This document shows positions 8,903 through 17,550 of a stretch of 64,000 bases of DNA, in pieces (the stretch's first letter is position 1; each line of letters opens with the position of its first letter). The notes under the pieces were generated by a model. The model worked only from the letters and a program-made list of their open reading frames with translations. It made no database searches and had not been told where the DNA came from. The position numbers and the translations under genes were made by a program. This stretch comes from Zeimonas sp003577305 (lineage in GTDB: Bacteria; Pseudomonadota; Gammaproteobacteria; Burkholderiales; Burkholderiaceae_E), in NCBI GenBank assembly GCA_030263385.1, contig SZOX01000004.1, positions 186,001 through 250,000 on the forward strand. Reading direction: 5' to 3'.

Positions 8903-10153
8903 TCAGCGCGCGGCCGGACGCTTCATCTGGCACGAAGTGGGCTGCGACGCAACGTAGCTGTCGAGCTTCGCCTCGGTGCGCCAGCCGTAGCCGGTGTTCT
9001 CCTGGTCGAACCTGACCGTCTTGCCGTCGACCTTCTGCCAGGACGAGATGTACACCGCCTGCTGCGCCTGGTGGTCGGTGGCGCGCATCTCGACTTCGCC
9101 GTTCAGCGACTGCACCTTCAGACCCTCCATCGCGAACGCCACCTTCACCGGATCGGTGGACTTCGCCTTCTTCATCGCCTCCGACAGCAGCCTGAAGCCG
9201 GTGTAGGTGGCCATCGTGTAGTAGTCGTCGTTGAATTTCTTCCTGAAGCCTTCGACGATCGGCTGTGCGTTCACCACCGAGTCGTTCGGGTGCCAGTAGC
9301 TCACCTGCCGCACGTGATCGGCACCAGCGGCCCCCATCGCGGTGGGCGCGCCGGTGGCTCCGGCGTAATAGGTGTAGAAGTTTGCGTTCAGCCCGGCGTC
9401 TTTTGCTGCCTTGATGAGCAGCGCCAGGTCGGCGCCCCAGTTGCCGGTGATGATCGTGTCGGCGCCGGCCGCCTTGATCTTGGCGACGTAGGGAGTGAAA
9501 TCGCGCACCTGCGCGAGCGGATGGCGGTCCTTGCCGACCACCTCGACGTCGGGGCGCTTGCGCTTCAGGTATTCCTCGGCGGCCCTCTCCACGGAGTGCC
9601 CGAACGCGTAGTCCTGGTTGATCAGGTAGACCTTCCTGATTTCCGGGCGCTTGGCCATGTAGGAGGTCAGCGCCTCCATCTTCATGTCCGAGTTGATGTC
9701 GAGCGCGAAGTGCCAGAAATTGCAACGCGCGTTCGTCAGCGACGGATCGATCGCCGCGTAGTTCAGGTAGACGATCTCCTTGCCGGGATTGCGCTCGTTG
9801 TGCTTGGCCACCGCGTCGGACAGCGCGATCGCCACCCCCGAGCCGTTGCCCTGCACGATGTAACGGATTCCCTGGTCGACGATCGACTTCAGCGCCGTGA
9901 GGCTCTCCTGCGGACTGAGCTTGTTGTCGAACGGCACCACTTCGAACTTCACGTCGCCGGCCCATTTCTCCCGGGTTGCGAGGTCGGCGGCGTACTGCCA
10001 GCTGCGCACCATGTTCCGGCCGAGCGGCGCCATCATTCCGGACAGCGGGTCGATCCAGGCGATCTTCACCGTGCCCGACTGCGCGAAGGCCGCCGGCGAC
10101 GCAAGAACGACGGACGTGGCGAACGCGGCCGCCGCGAAACGGAATCGGGTCAT
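8903..10153 (-). CDS. ABC transporter substrate-binding protein, LivK/type I periplasmic
   Basis: Periplasmic solute-binding protein of 416 aa. It has a clear Sec signal peptide (MTRFRF, then an Ala-rich hydrophobic core ending SPAAFA before QSG). The mature part begins VKIAWIDPLSGMMAP, as in Leu/Ile/Val-binding-type receptors. ATG 10153 is chosen over an upstream in-frame ATG because GAGGAGAC sits just before it and the signal peptide starts there. It is the second gene of the operon, 34 bp after the acyl-CoA synthetase. Ligand unknown; a carboxylate feeding the CoA ligase is a reasonable inference. Confidence 0.9.
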   Translation of the reverse strand: MTRFRFAAAAFATSVVLASPAAFAQSGTVKIAWIDPLSGMMAPLGRNMVRSWQYAADLATREKWAGDVKFEVVPFDNKLSPQESLTALKSIVDQGIRYIVQGNGSGVAIALSDAVAKHNERNPGKEIVYLNYAAIDPSLTNARCNFWHFALDINSDMKMEALTSYMAKRPEIRKVYLINQDYAFGHSVERAAEEYLKRKRPDVEVVGKDRHPLAQVRDFTPYVAKIKAAGADTIITGNWGADLALLIKAAKDAGLNANFYTYYAGATGAPTAMGAAGADHVRQVSYWHPNDSVVNAQPIVEGFRKKFNDDYYTMATYTGFRLLSEAMKKAKSTDPVKVAFAMEGLKVQSLNGEVEMRATDHQAQQAVYISSWQKVDGKTVRFDQENTGYGWRTEAKLDSYVASQPTSCQMKRPAAR

Positions 10154-10187
10154 GGTTGTCTCCTCGTTGTAAAGGGTGGCGCCAGGC

Positions 10188-11819
10188 TCAGGCACCGGGA
10201 AGCACGTAATCGTGGAACTGCTCGCGCAGCTTCGTCTTCAGGATCTTGCCTGTGGCGCCCAGCGGAATCGACTCGACGAACTGCACGTCGTCGGGCGTCC
10301 ACCACTTTGCCACCTTGCCCTCGTAGAAGGCGAGCAGCTCCTCCCTGGTGACCTCGGCACCGGGCTTCTTCACGACCACCAGCAGCGGCCGCTCGTCCCA
10401 CTTCGGATGAGGCACGCCGATCACCGCGGCGTTGGCCACCGCCGGATGCCCGATTGCCAGGTTCTCCAGGTCGATCGTGCTGATCCACTCGCCCCCGGAC
10501 TTGATCACGTCCTTGCTGCGATCGGTGATCTGCATGTAGCCGTCGGCGTCGATCGTCGCCACGTCGCCGGTGGGGAACCAGCCGCGCCCGTCGGCGTCGT
10601 ACTTCAGCGGATCGCCGCCCTCGCCGCGAAAGTATTCGCGGATCACCCAGGGGCCGCGCACGAGCAGGTTGCCGAAGGTCTTGCCGTCCCACGGCAGCTC
10701 GCGGTAGTCGTCGTCGACGATCTTCATGTCGACGCCGAAGATCACGTGGCCCTGCTTCTCCAGGATCTTCTGCTGGACCGCCTCGGATTGCCGCAGGTGC
10801 TTGTTCTGCAGCTTGCACAGCGTGCCCAGCGGCGACATCTCGGTCATGCCCCAGGCGTGGATCACCTCCACCCCGAATTCGTCGCGGAACGCGCGGATCA
10901 TCGCCGGCGGGCAGGCCGACCCGCCGATCACCGTGCGCTTGAAAGTGGAGAACTTCACGCCCGCCTGGCGCACGTGCTGCAGCAGGCCCAGCCAGACGGT
11001 GGGCACCCCGGCTGAATAGGTGACGCCCTCGCTCTCGAACAGCTCGTAGAGCGACTTGCCGTCGAGCTGCGCGCCGGGGAAGACGATCTTCGCGCCGACC
11101 AGCGGGCAGGTGTAGGCGTTGACGTGGAACATGGGCACCACCGGCAGGATGCAGTCGCGCGAAGACGCGCCCATCGCGTCGGGCAGTGCGGCCGCATATG
11201 CGTGCAGGACAGTGGAACGATGCGTGTACATCGCGCCTTTCGGGTTGCCGGTGGTGCCCGAGGTGTAGCACAGGCCCACAGCAGTGCGCTCGTCGATCTC
11301 GGGCCAGCGGTATTCGGCCGACCCGCGCGCGAGCAGTTGCTCGTAGTTCACCAGGTTGGCCAGCTTGGCCGAGGTCGGCTGGCGGTCTTCGTCGACCATC
11401 GCGATCCAGCTCTTCACGTTCGGGCAGTGCGCTGCGATTGCCTCGACGATCGGCAGGAAAGTGAGGTCGAAGGCCAGGTGAACGTCGCCGGCGTGGTTGA
11501 CGATCCAGGCGATCTGCTCGGGATGCAGCCGCGGGTTGATCGTGTGGATCACCGCGCCCATGCCGCCCACCGCGTAGTAGAGCTCCATGTGGCGGTAGCC
11601 GTTCCAGGCGAGCGTGGCGATGCGGTCGCCGATCGAGACGCCTTCGCGCGACAGCGCGTCGGCCATCTGGCGCGAGCGGCGCTCGCAATCGGTGTAGGTG
11701 TAGCGGTGCAGGTCGCCCTCGACGCGGCGCGAGACGATTTCCGTTTCCCCGTGGTGGCGCGCGGCATGCTGCAGGATGCCCGAGACGAGCAGCGGCATGT
11801 CCATCATCAGTCCTTGCAT
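10188..11819 (-). CDS. Long-chain-type acyl-CoA synthetase (AMP-forming)
   Basis: Acyl-CoA ligase of 543 aa, first gene of the catabolic operon. It activates a carboxylic acid to its CoA thioester. Seen: AMP-binding motif YTSGTTGNPKGAMYTHR near residue 183, the motif GWFPTGDVATID around residue 417, and the C-terminal catalytic-lysine region GATGKILKTKLRE. The length matches medium/long-chain ligases. Together with the importer, FadB-like and thiolase genes it completes an uptake-activation-beta-oxidation route. The promoter lies in the divergent region toward msrB. Confidence 0.9.
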   Translation of the reverse strand: MQGLMMDMPLLVSGILQHAARHHGETEIVSRRVEGDLHRYTYTDCERRSRQMADALSREGVSIGDRIATLAWNGYRHMELYYAVGGMGAVIHTINPRLHPEQIAWIVNHAGDVHLAFDLTFLPIVEAIAAHCPNVKSWIAMVDEDRQPTSAKLANLVNYEQLLARGSAEYRWPEIDERTAVGLCYTSGTTGNPKGAMYTHRSTVLHAYAAALPDAMGASSRDCILPVVPMFHVNAYTCPLVGAKIVFPGAQLDGKSLYELFESEGVTYSAGVPTVWLGLLQHVRQAGVKFSTFKRTVIGGSACPPAMIRAFRDEFGVEVIHAWGMTEMSPLGTLCKLQNKHLRQSEAVQQKILEKQGHVIFGVDMKIVDDDYRELPWDGKTFGNLLVRGPWVIREYFRGEGGDPLKYDADGRGWFPTGDVATIDADGYMQITDRSKDVIKSGGEWISTIDLENLAIGHPAVANAAVIGVPHPKWDERPLLVVVKKPGAEVTREELLAFYEGKVAKWWTPDDVQFVESIPLGATGKILKTKLREQFHDYVLPGA

Positions 11820-11860
11820 GGGGTGTCTCCGTTCTCTGTAGGCACGCGCGGGTGCGGATC

Positions 11861-11929
11861 GCCGGAATTCTAGCGAGTCCCGCGGGGAGATGGTCGTTGC
11901 CGGCGATCACGGCCGCATAGAATTCCGGC
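11861..11929. promoter_or_regulatory. Divergent promoter pair inside an inverted repeat
   Basis: The 12-bp arm GCCGGAATTCTA (11861-11872) is repeated as its exact reverse complement at 11918-11929. Each arm carries TAGAAT, a good -10 box: 11867-11872 reads leftward toward the acyl-CoA synthetase (47 nt from its ATG) and 11918-11923 reads rightward toward msrB (62 nt from its ATG). The -35 boxes are weak; TTGCCG is a candidate for msrB. The symmetry could be an operator or simply two mirrored promoters. Confidence 0.55.
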
Positions 11930-11985
11930 AATCACCTCGCCGGCACCCGTACGGCGTGCGCAACCGCCATCGAACCGTGCCCCTC

Positions 11986-12420
11986 ATGACCGCCACGAAG
12001 CCCCCGGAACACCCGCGCGCCCGCATCGAGAAGCCGGACGAGGAATGGCGCTCGCTACTCACCGAAGAGCAATTCCGGATCACCCGCCGCCACGGCACCG
12101 AGCGCGCCTTCACCGGCCGCTACTGGGACCACCACGAAAAGGGACGCTACCGTTGCGTGTGCTGCGACGCAGCATTGTTCGCATCGGACCGGAAATTCGA
12201 ATCGGGAAGCGGCTGGCCGAGCTTCTGGCAGCCGATCGACGAGGCGAGCCTCGCGCTGCGGCGCGACGCGAGCCACGGCATGGTGCGTACCGAAGTGCTC
12301 TGCGCAGCCTGCGACGCGCACCTGGGCCACCTGTTCGACGACGGGCCGCCGCCCACCGGCCTTCGCTACTGCATCAACTCGGCGTCGCTGCGCTTCGAGC
12401 CCGTCGACCGGGGCCGGTGA
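11986..12420 (+). CDS. msrB: Peptide-methionine (R)-S-oxide reductase MsrB
   Basis: Repairs R-methionine sulfoxide in proteins; 144 aa, cytosolic. Seen: zinc ligands Cys57, Cys60, Cys106 and Cys109, the motif GSGWPSFWQP, and catalytic Cys129 in RYCINSASLRF. ATG 11986 is used rather than an upstream in-frame ATG at 11890, because the longer form adds about 32 unconserved residues that would overlap the promoter. It opens the rightward housekeeping block msrB, yciB, bolA, ppiC. Confidence 0.95.
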   Translation: MTATKPPEHPRARIEKPDEEWRSLLTEEQFRITRRHGTERAFTGRYWDHHEKGRYRCVCCDAALFASDRKFESGSGWPSFWQPIDEASLALRRDASHGMVRTEVLCAACDAHLGHLFDDGPPPTGLRYCINSASLRFEPVDRGR

Positions 12421-12427
12421 CCCGGCT

Positions 12428-12556
12428 TCAGGCTTTCTTGACCTTTTCCAGCATCCGGAACACCGGGCGCTTCGCCCCCTTGAACAGCCGCTTGAGCGAC
12501 TTGGGCAGGCAGCGACGCTCGAGCGTATTGCGGCGGTTGCGGGTGCGTTCGGCCAT
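12428..12556 (-). CDS. Small basic protein, 42 aa, unknown
   Basis: Reading leftward from ATG 12556 to TGA at 12428: 42 residues with about 15 Arg/Lys, starting MAERTRNRRN and ending MLEKVKKA, with one Cys. AGGAG lies 8 nt upstream, a good ribosome-binding site. It sits antisense in the gap between msrB and yciB. The charge pattern resembles a small ribosomal or nucleic-acid-binding protein, but I do not recognise a family. It could be a chance ORF. Confidence 0.4.
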   Translation of the reverse strand: MAERTRNRRNTLERRCLPKSLKRLFKGAKRPVFRMLEKVKKA

Positions 12557-12598
12557 CGGGGGGCTCCTGGAGGATCGGTGGATGCGAACCCGTCATTT

Positions 12599-12604
12599 TA
12601 TACT
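12599..12604 (+). promoter_or_regulatory. -10 box TATACT of yciB, leaderless arrangement
   Basis: TATACT ends 6 nt before the yciB ATG (12611), so a transcript starting at the usual distance would begin at or within a base of the start codon. There is no purine-rich ribosome-binding site in between. The -35 region is not recognisable. Confidence 0.4.
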
Positions 12605-12610
12605 TGCACC

Positions 12611-13144
12611 ATGAAGCTGCTTTTCGACCTGTTTCCGATCCTGCTGTTCTTCGTCGCCTTCAAGCTGGCCGACATCTATGTCGCCACGGCGGTGGCGATC
12701 GCCGCCAGCGTGGTGCAGATCGTGTGGCTGAAGCTGCGCGCCCGGCCGATCGAGCCGATGCAGTGGGCGAGCCTGGCGATCATCGTCGTCTTCGGCGGCA
12801 TGACGCTGTTCCTCCACGACGAGACTTTCATCAAGTGGAAGCCGACGGTCCTCTACGGCCTGTTCGCGGCGGTGCTGGCCGGCGGAAGGATGATGTTCGG
12901 GCGCAACCTCGTGAGGTCGGTCATGGGCAGGCAGCTGGCGCTTCCCGAGCCGGTCTGGCACCGGCTCAATCTCGCGTGGATCGCGTTCTTCGTGGCGATG
13001 GCCGCCCTGAACCTGGCCGTCGCCTACCGGTACCCGACCGACGTCTGGGTCGACTTCAAGCTGTTCGGCACCATGGGCCTGACGATCGCGTTCGTGATCG
13101 CCCAGGCACTCTGGCTCGGTCGCTACGTTCAGGAGGAAGGCTGA
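12611..13144 (+). CDS. yciB: Septation protein A / inner-membrane YciB
   Basis: Inner-membrane protein of 177 aa involved in cell-envelope and septum synthesis in the family's characterised members. Seen: MKLLFDLFPILLFFVAFKLA at the start, five hydrophobic segments, and conserved LHDETFIKWKPTVLYGLFA and NLAWIAFFV. ATG 12611 is preferred over an upstream in-frame ATG at 12578 because MKLLFDLFP is the conserved N-terminus. The stop overlaps the start of bolA by 1 nt. Confidence 0.95.
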   Translation: MKLLFDLFPILLFFVAFKLADIYVATAVAIAASVVQIVWLKLRARPIEPMQWASLAIIVVFGGMTLFLHDETFIKWKPTVLYGLFAAVLAGGRMMFGRNLVRSVMGRQLALPEPVWHRLNLAWIAFFVAMAALNLAVAYRYPTDVWVDFKLFGTMGLTIAFVIAQALWLGRYVQEEG

Positions 13145-13416
13145 TGCGCCCCTCCGTCGACGAATTGCGCGCACGGTTCGCCGAGCGTTTTCCGGCCGCC
13201 ACGATCGAGGTGATCGACGAGAGTCACCTGCACGCAGGCCACGCCGGCGCTGCCGGCGGTGCCGGGCATTTTCGCCTCCGCCTGGTCAGCGAGCGCTTCG
13301 CCGGGCTGGGCACCGTGGCCCGTCATCGGCTCGTGTATGATGCCGTGCGCGACTGGATGCCGCAGCGTGTACACGCGCTGATGATCGATGCCCGTACCCC
13401 CACCGAGGCGTCCTGA
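13144..13416 (+). CDS. bolA: BolA family protein
   Basis: Small BolA/IbaG-type protein of 90 aa, linked in the family to monothiol glutaredoxins and Fe-S or envelope-stress regulation. Seen: the N-terminal helix around ELRARFAERFPAATIEVIDES, His-rich HLHAGHAG, and the conserved second half RLVYDAVRDWMPQRVHALMI. ATG 13144 overlaps the yciB stop codon. An insertion AGAAGGAG follows the GH motif. Confidence 0.92.
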   Translation: MRPSVDELRARFAERFPAATIEVIDESHLHAGHAGAAGGAGHFRLRLVSERFAGLGTVARHRLVYDAVRDWMPQRVHALMIDARTPTEAS

Positions 13417-13477
13417 CGCCAGGCGCGCCGGCCGCCACCGCAGCGCGCCGGCTACCCTACGATTGCCACAAGGACCC

Positions 13478-14272
13478 ATGATGTCGCATCCCCCCCTGTC
13501 GCTCCGGCTGGCGAAGCTCGCGGCCGCCGCCCTGCTGCCGATCGCGTCGATTGCCTTCGCACAGAATGCGGCAGTCGTCAACAACAAGCCGATTCCGAAG
13601 CAGCGTGTCGACGACTTCGTCGCGGCGCTCGTGGCCCAGGGCCGACCCGACACGCCGGAGCTGCGCGCCGCGGTGCGCGACGAGCTGATCGCGCGCGAGC
13701 TGTTCGTCCAGGAGGCCGAGAAGAAGGGCCTGCCACGCAACGCCGACGTGCAGCGCCAGCTCGACAACCTGCGCCAGGACGTGCTCATCCGCGCGCTGAT
13801 CCGCGACTACCTGAAGGCCAACCCGGTCAAGGACGAGGAGATCAAGGCCGAGTACGAGAAGGTGCGCAAGCAGGCCGGCGACAAGGAATACCGCGCGCGC
13901 CACATCCTGGTCGAGAGCGAGGACGACGCGAAGCAGATCATCGAGCAGCTGAAGAAGGGCGCGAAGTTCGAGGAGCTCGCGAAGAAGTCCAGGGATACCG
14001 GCTCGGCACAGTCGGGTGGTGACCTCGACTGGAATACCCCGCAGACCTTCGTGAAGGAGTTCTCCGACGCGATGGTCAAGCTCGACAAGGGCAAGTTCAC
14101 CGAAACGCCGGTCAAGACCCAGTTCGGCTACCACGTGATCCGGCTCGACGACACCCGCGAAGCGAAGGCTCCGCCGCTCGAGGAACTGCGCCCTCAGATC
14201 CAGCAGGAAATCGAGCGCCAGCGCGTCCAGGCGCTTCAGCAGAGCCTGCGCGCGAAGGCGAAGATCCAGTAG
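13478..14272 (+). CDS. Periplasmic peptidyl-prolyl isomerase, parvulin type
   Basis: Exported PpiC/SurA-like foldase of 264 aa. A signal peptide (MMSHPPLSLRLAKLAAAALL, cleavage after AFA) precedes a SurA-N-like helical region. The parvulin domain is at about residues 140-235, with ARHILVESEDDAK, SGGDLDW and FGYHVIRLDD. Start at the double ATG 13478/13481; the open frame extends upstream without conservation. It is 61 bp downstream of bolA. Confidence 0.92.
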   Translation: MMSHPPLSLRLAKLAAAALLPIASIAFAQNAAVVNNKPIPKQRVDDFVAALVAQGRPDTPELRAAVRDELIARELFVQEAEKKGLPRNADVQRQLDNLRQDVLIRALIRDYLKANPVKDEEIKAEYEKVRKQAGDKEYRARHILVESEDDAKQIIEQLKKGAKFEELAKKSRDTGSAQSGGDLDWNTPQTFVKEFSDAMVKLDKGKFTETPVKTQFGYHVIRLDDTREAKAPPLEELRPQIQQEIERQRVQALQQSLRAKAKIQ

Positions 14273-14303
14273 CAGTAAAGGCCGGCGGCCGGTTCGCCGC
14301 TGC

Positions 14304-14801
14304 TCAGCGTGCGGGCCGCCGCTCGGCGAAGAACGCCGACAGCAGCGCACCGCACTCGTCGGCCAGCACCCCGCCCGTGACCTCGGTGTGGTGGTTCAGG
14401 CGGGGTTCGGCGAACAGGTCGACCACGCTGCCGGCGGCGCCCGTCTTGGGGTCGCGTGCGCCGTAGATCACACGTCGCACACGCGCGTGCATGATCGCCC
14501 CGGCGCACATCGCACAGGGCTCCAGCGTCACGTAGAGATCGCAGTCGACCAGCCGGTAGCTGGCCAGCAGCGCGCCGGCCGCACGCAGCGCGCAGATCTC
14601 CGCGTGCGCGCTCGGGTCGTGGGCGCCGATCGGCTGGTTGTAACCCGTGGCGAGCACCCTGCCCTCGCGCACCACCACTGCACCCACCGGCACCTCGCCG
14701 GCCGCCCACGCGTTGCGCGCCTGGTCGATTGCCAGGCGCATCATTGCGCGGTCGAACTGCGCCTTCTCCGCATCGCTCGGCGCATCGGGTGACAAGGACA
14801 C
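14304..14801 (-). CDS. tadA: tRNA adenosine(34) deaminase TadA
   Basis: Converts A34 to inosine in the wobble position of tRNA-Arg(ACG); 165 aa. Seen: zinc/catalytic motif HAEI (His66, Glu68) and PCAMC (Cys96, Cys99), with the tRNA-contact segment GARDPKTGAAGSVVDL and the C-terminal FFAERR. It is convergent with ppiC, 31 bp away. Start ATG 14801. Confidence 0.95.
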   Translation of the reverse strand: MSLSPDAPSDAEKAQFDRAMMRLAIDQARNAWAAGEVPVGAVVVREGRVLATGYNQPIGAHDPSAHAEICALRAAGALLASYRLVDCDLYVTLEPCAMCAGAIMHARVRRVIYGARDPKTGAAGSVVDLFAEPRLNHHTEVTGGVLADECGALLSAFFAERRPAR

Positions 14802-14919
14802 GGATTCCTGCTCATGGCCGTCGGAGTCGCCACGATATCATCGCTGCCAGTCATCGCTGCCCGTGCCGGCATCGAGCCGAAGCCGGCGATCGCCCCTTGT
14901 TGGGGGACCGGGAACGAGC

Positions 14920-15807
14920 TCATCGCAGCGCTGCAGTCAATGCCTGCAGCACCTGCTGCCGCACCTCGGCCCTCGTCAGCGGCTCCATGTGGCGTGCGCC
15001 CGCGACCGGCAGGAACACCGTCCCGGGCGGGGCTGCGGCCGCCAGCCCTTGGCCATGCGCGAACGGAATCACCTCGTCGTCGGTGCCGTGCACGATGAGC
15101 AGCGGCACCTGCAGCGAGCCAATCGCAGTCACCGGATCGTCACGCCCTGGCGGCAGTGCCGGCAGCGCCAGCGGCAGCAACGGCGCCAGCAGCACCGACT
15201 GCATTGCCGCGTCGCGGGCGATGCCGCGGTAGCTGGCGAAAGCAGCCTCGATCACCGCCAGCTGCACGCCGGTGCTGTCGCGCGCCAGCAGACGCAGCGC
15301 TGCGGCGCCCCCGATGCTCTGGCCGAGCACGGCCAGCCGTTCGCCGTCCACGTCGGGCCGCGAGCGCAGGTACTGCAGCGCCGCCGCCGCGTCGTCGACC
15401 ACGCCGTCGAGCGTCGGCGTACCCTGCGAGCGACCGAAGCCGCGGTAGTCGAGCATCAGCACGTCGAAGCCTGCGCCCGGCAGCCACGCCACCAGCGGCA
15501 GATGGTTGCTCACGTTGGCGGCATTGCCGTGCAGGTGCAGCACGCTGCCGAGCGCCGGTCGCGCGGCCGGCAGCCACCAGCCGTGCATGCGCGAGCCGTC
15601 GACCGCGTCGATGGAGACGTCCTCGTAGCGCAACCCGTAGTGCTCCGGTCGTGCATACGTCGTCGAGTCGGGATAGAAGAAGAGGCGCTCGAGGCAGCCG
15701 GCAAGTCCCATTGCGGTCAGCAGCAGAAAAAGGATGCGCACGCCGGTTCGCCGATGCGCGCCGCGAGCGCCGATCGCCGGTTCGCGCCTGACCGTCAGAG
15801 GCCTCAT
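14920..15807 (-). CDS. Alpha/beta hydrolase, predicted lipoprotein
   Basis: BEM46/YfhR-like serine hydrolase of about 295 aa. Seen: a lipobox-type N-terminus (RILFLLLTAMGLAGC) implying a lipid-anchored envelope protein, oxyanion HLHGNAANV, nucleophile in GQSIGG, acid in GTDDEV and His in ARHMEP. ATG 15807 is taken from several in-frame starts; a GTG at 15741 (VRILF) would give an even more standard lipoprotein signal. Substrate unknown. It is divergent from ccoN. Confidence 0.8.
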   Translation of the reverse strand: MRPLTVRREPAIGARGAHRRTGVRILFLLLTAMGLAGCLERLFFYPDSTTYARPEHYGLRYEDVSIDAVDGSRMHGWWLPAARPALGSVLHLHGNAANVSNHLPLVAWLPGAGFDVLMLDYRGFGRSQGTPTLDGVVDDAAAALQYLRSRPDVDGERLAVLGQSIGGAAALRLLARDSTGVQLAVIEAAFASYRGIARDAAMQSVLLAPLLPLALPALPPGRDDPVTAIGSLQVPLLIVHGTDDEVIPFAHGQGLAAAAPPGTVFLPVAGARHMEPLTRAEVRQQVLQALTAALR

Positions 15808-16057
15808 CGTCGCGGCTCCGGCCAACGCCCTCCGGGTAACGAAATCGATGACATCGATACCTGCAGGCGGCATTGTGACCGATGCCCGAAGCACGCGCGA
15901 AGCCTGCAAGGCCACACCGATAACGTGGACACCACGGCCTCGAAGCAACGCCGCCGCAGATACCGTCGCAGGGCGATTCCTGTACCGATCACGCGGCTAC
16001 CGGCGCCGGCGGCCCGCGCAGGCGGCTTCGCACTCGCGAAATCCGTCGGCCAGCCGC

Positions 16058-16063
16058 TAGAAT
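16058..16063 (+). promoter_or_regulatory. -10 box TAGAAT of ccoN, leaderless arrangement
   Basis: TAGAAT ends exactly 7 nt before ATG 16071, so transcription would start at the start codon itself. This favours 16071 over the in-frame ATG at 16062, which would lie inside the -10 box. No convincing FNR/ANR dyad is visible in the roughly 260 nt upstream. Confidence 0.45.
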
Positions 16064-16070
16064 GCAGGTC

Positions 16071-17540
16071 ATGAAGACGAACACCGAGTACTACGACGAT
16101 CACGTCGTGCGCCTGTTCCTGCTGGCCTCGGCGGTGTGGGGCATCGTCGGCATGCTGCTCGGCATGTACGCGGCGGCCGAACTGGCCTGGCCGGGGCTGA
16201 ATCTCGGCCTTCCGTGGCTCACCTTCAGCCGCCTGCGCCCGGACCACACTTTCGGCGTCATCTTCGCTTTCGGCGGCTCGGCGCTGATGGGCACCTGCTA
16301 TTACGTCGTGCAGCGCACCGGGCACGCGCGCCTCGCATGGAACGGGCTGGCCCGATTCACGTTCTGGGGCTGGCAGGCGGTCTGCGTGCTCGCAATGGCC
16401 ACCATGCCGTTCGGCATCACGCAGAGCAAGGAATACGCCGAACCGGAGTGGTTCGTCGACATCCTGATCGCGATCGTCTGGGTCTCGTTCGGTGCGGTCT
16501 TCTTTGCCACGCTGGCGCGCCGGCGCATCCACCACATCTACGTGGCCAACTGGTACTACGGCGCCTTCATCATCGCGGTCGCGCTGCTTCACATCGTCAA
16601 CAACCTCGCGGTGCCGGTGAGCCTGACCAAGTCCTACCCGATCTACTCCGGCGTCGTCGACGCGATGGTGCAGTGGTGGTACGGGCACAATGCGGTGGCG
16701 TTCTTCCTCACCGCCGGTTTCCTCGGGATGATGTATTACTTCGTCCCGCGCCAGGCGCAGCAGCCGCTGTGGAGCTATCGCTTTTCGATCGTCAACTTCT
16801 GGGCCCTGATCTCGATCTACATGTGGGCCGGATCGCATCACCTCATGTACACCGCGCTGCCCGACTGGGTCCAGTCGGTGGGCATGGCGTTCTCGCTGGT
16901 GCTGCTGATGCCGAGCTGGGGCTCGGCCGCGAATGGCCTGTTCACCTTCAACGGGTCGTGGCACCGGCTGAAAGACGATCCGGCCGCGAAGTTCATGGTG
17001 CTGGCGCTGGTCTTCTACGCGGCGGCGACGTTCGAAGGCTCGATGATGGCGATCAAGACGGTGAACTCGCTGTCGCACTACACCGACTGGACGATCGCGC
17101 ACGTGCACTCCGGGTCGCTCGGCTGGGTCGCGATGATCACGATCGGCTCGCTGTACGCGATGGCGCCGCGCGCGCTCGGGCGTCCCGCCATGCACTCGCG
17201 CGGCGCGATGGAACTGCATTTCTGGCTGCACGCCACCGGCACGCTGCTCTACGTCGTCGCGATGTGGATCGCCGGCGTCACCGAAGGCATGATGTGGCGC
17301 GCGACGCAGCCCGACGGCTCGCTCACCTATCCGTTCATCGACAGCCTGCTTGCGATCAAGCCGTGGTACATGGTGCGCTGGCTCGGCGGCGTGCTGATCT
17401 GGCTCGGCATGTGGGTGATGGCGTGGAACCTCTGGTACACGGCCGGCGACGCACGCAGAAAGGTCATTCAGCCGATCCCGGTGCCGATTCCGGAGCCGAT
17501 CCGGCAGCAGACGCCGGCGCCGTTGCCGGCAGCGGGTTGA
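16071..17540 (+). CDS. ccoN: Cytochrome c oxidase cbb3-type, subunit I
   Basis: Catalytic heme-copper subunit of the high-affinity terminal oxidase, 489 aa, about twelve membrane helices. Seen: conserved VRLFLLASAVWGIVGM at the N-terminus, TFGVIFAFGGSALMGTCYYVVQRT, the heme/copper histidines in WWYGHNAVAFFLTAGFLG and WAGSHHLMYTALPDW, and the cbb3-specific catalytic Tyr region near FEGSMMAIKTVN. First gene of ccoNOQP. Used under low oxygen. Confidence 0.97.
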   Translation: MKTNTEYYDDHVVRLFLLASAVWGIVGMLLGMYAAAELAWPGLNLGLPWLTFSRLRPDHTFGVIFAFGGSALMGTCYYVVQRTGHARLAWNGLARFTFWGWQAVCVLAMATMPFGITQSKEYAEPEWFVDILIAIVWVSFGAVFFATLARRRIHHIYVANWYYGAFIIAVALLHIVNNLAVPVSLTKSYPIYSGVVDAMVQWWYGHNAVAFFLTAGFLGMMYYFVPRQAQQPLWSYRFSIVNFWALISIYMWAGSHHLMYTALPDWVQSVGMAFSLVLLMPSWGSAANGLFTFNGSWHRLKDDPAAKFMVLALVFYAAATFEGSMMAIKTVNSLSHYTDWTIAHVHSGSLGWVAMITIGSLYAMAPRALGRPAMHSRGAMELHFWLHATGTLLYVVAMWIAGVTEGMMWRATQPDGSLTYPFIDSLLAIKPWYMVRWLGGVLIWLGMWVMAWNLWYTAGDARRKVIQPIPVPIPEPIRQQTPAPLPAAG

Positions 17541-17550
17541 GGATCGGGCA

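Noticed and set aside
16062..16070. Upstream ATG of ccoN at 16062
   Set aside because: It lies inside the TAGAAT -10 box; the ATG at 16071 fits the predicted transcription start and the conserved N-terminus.
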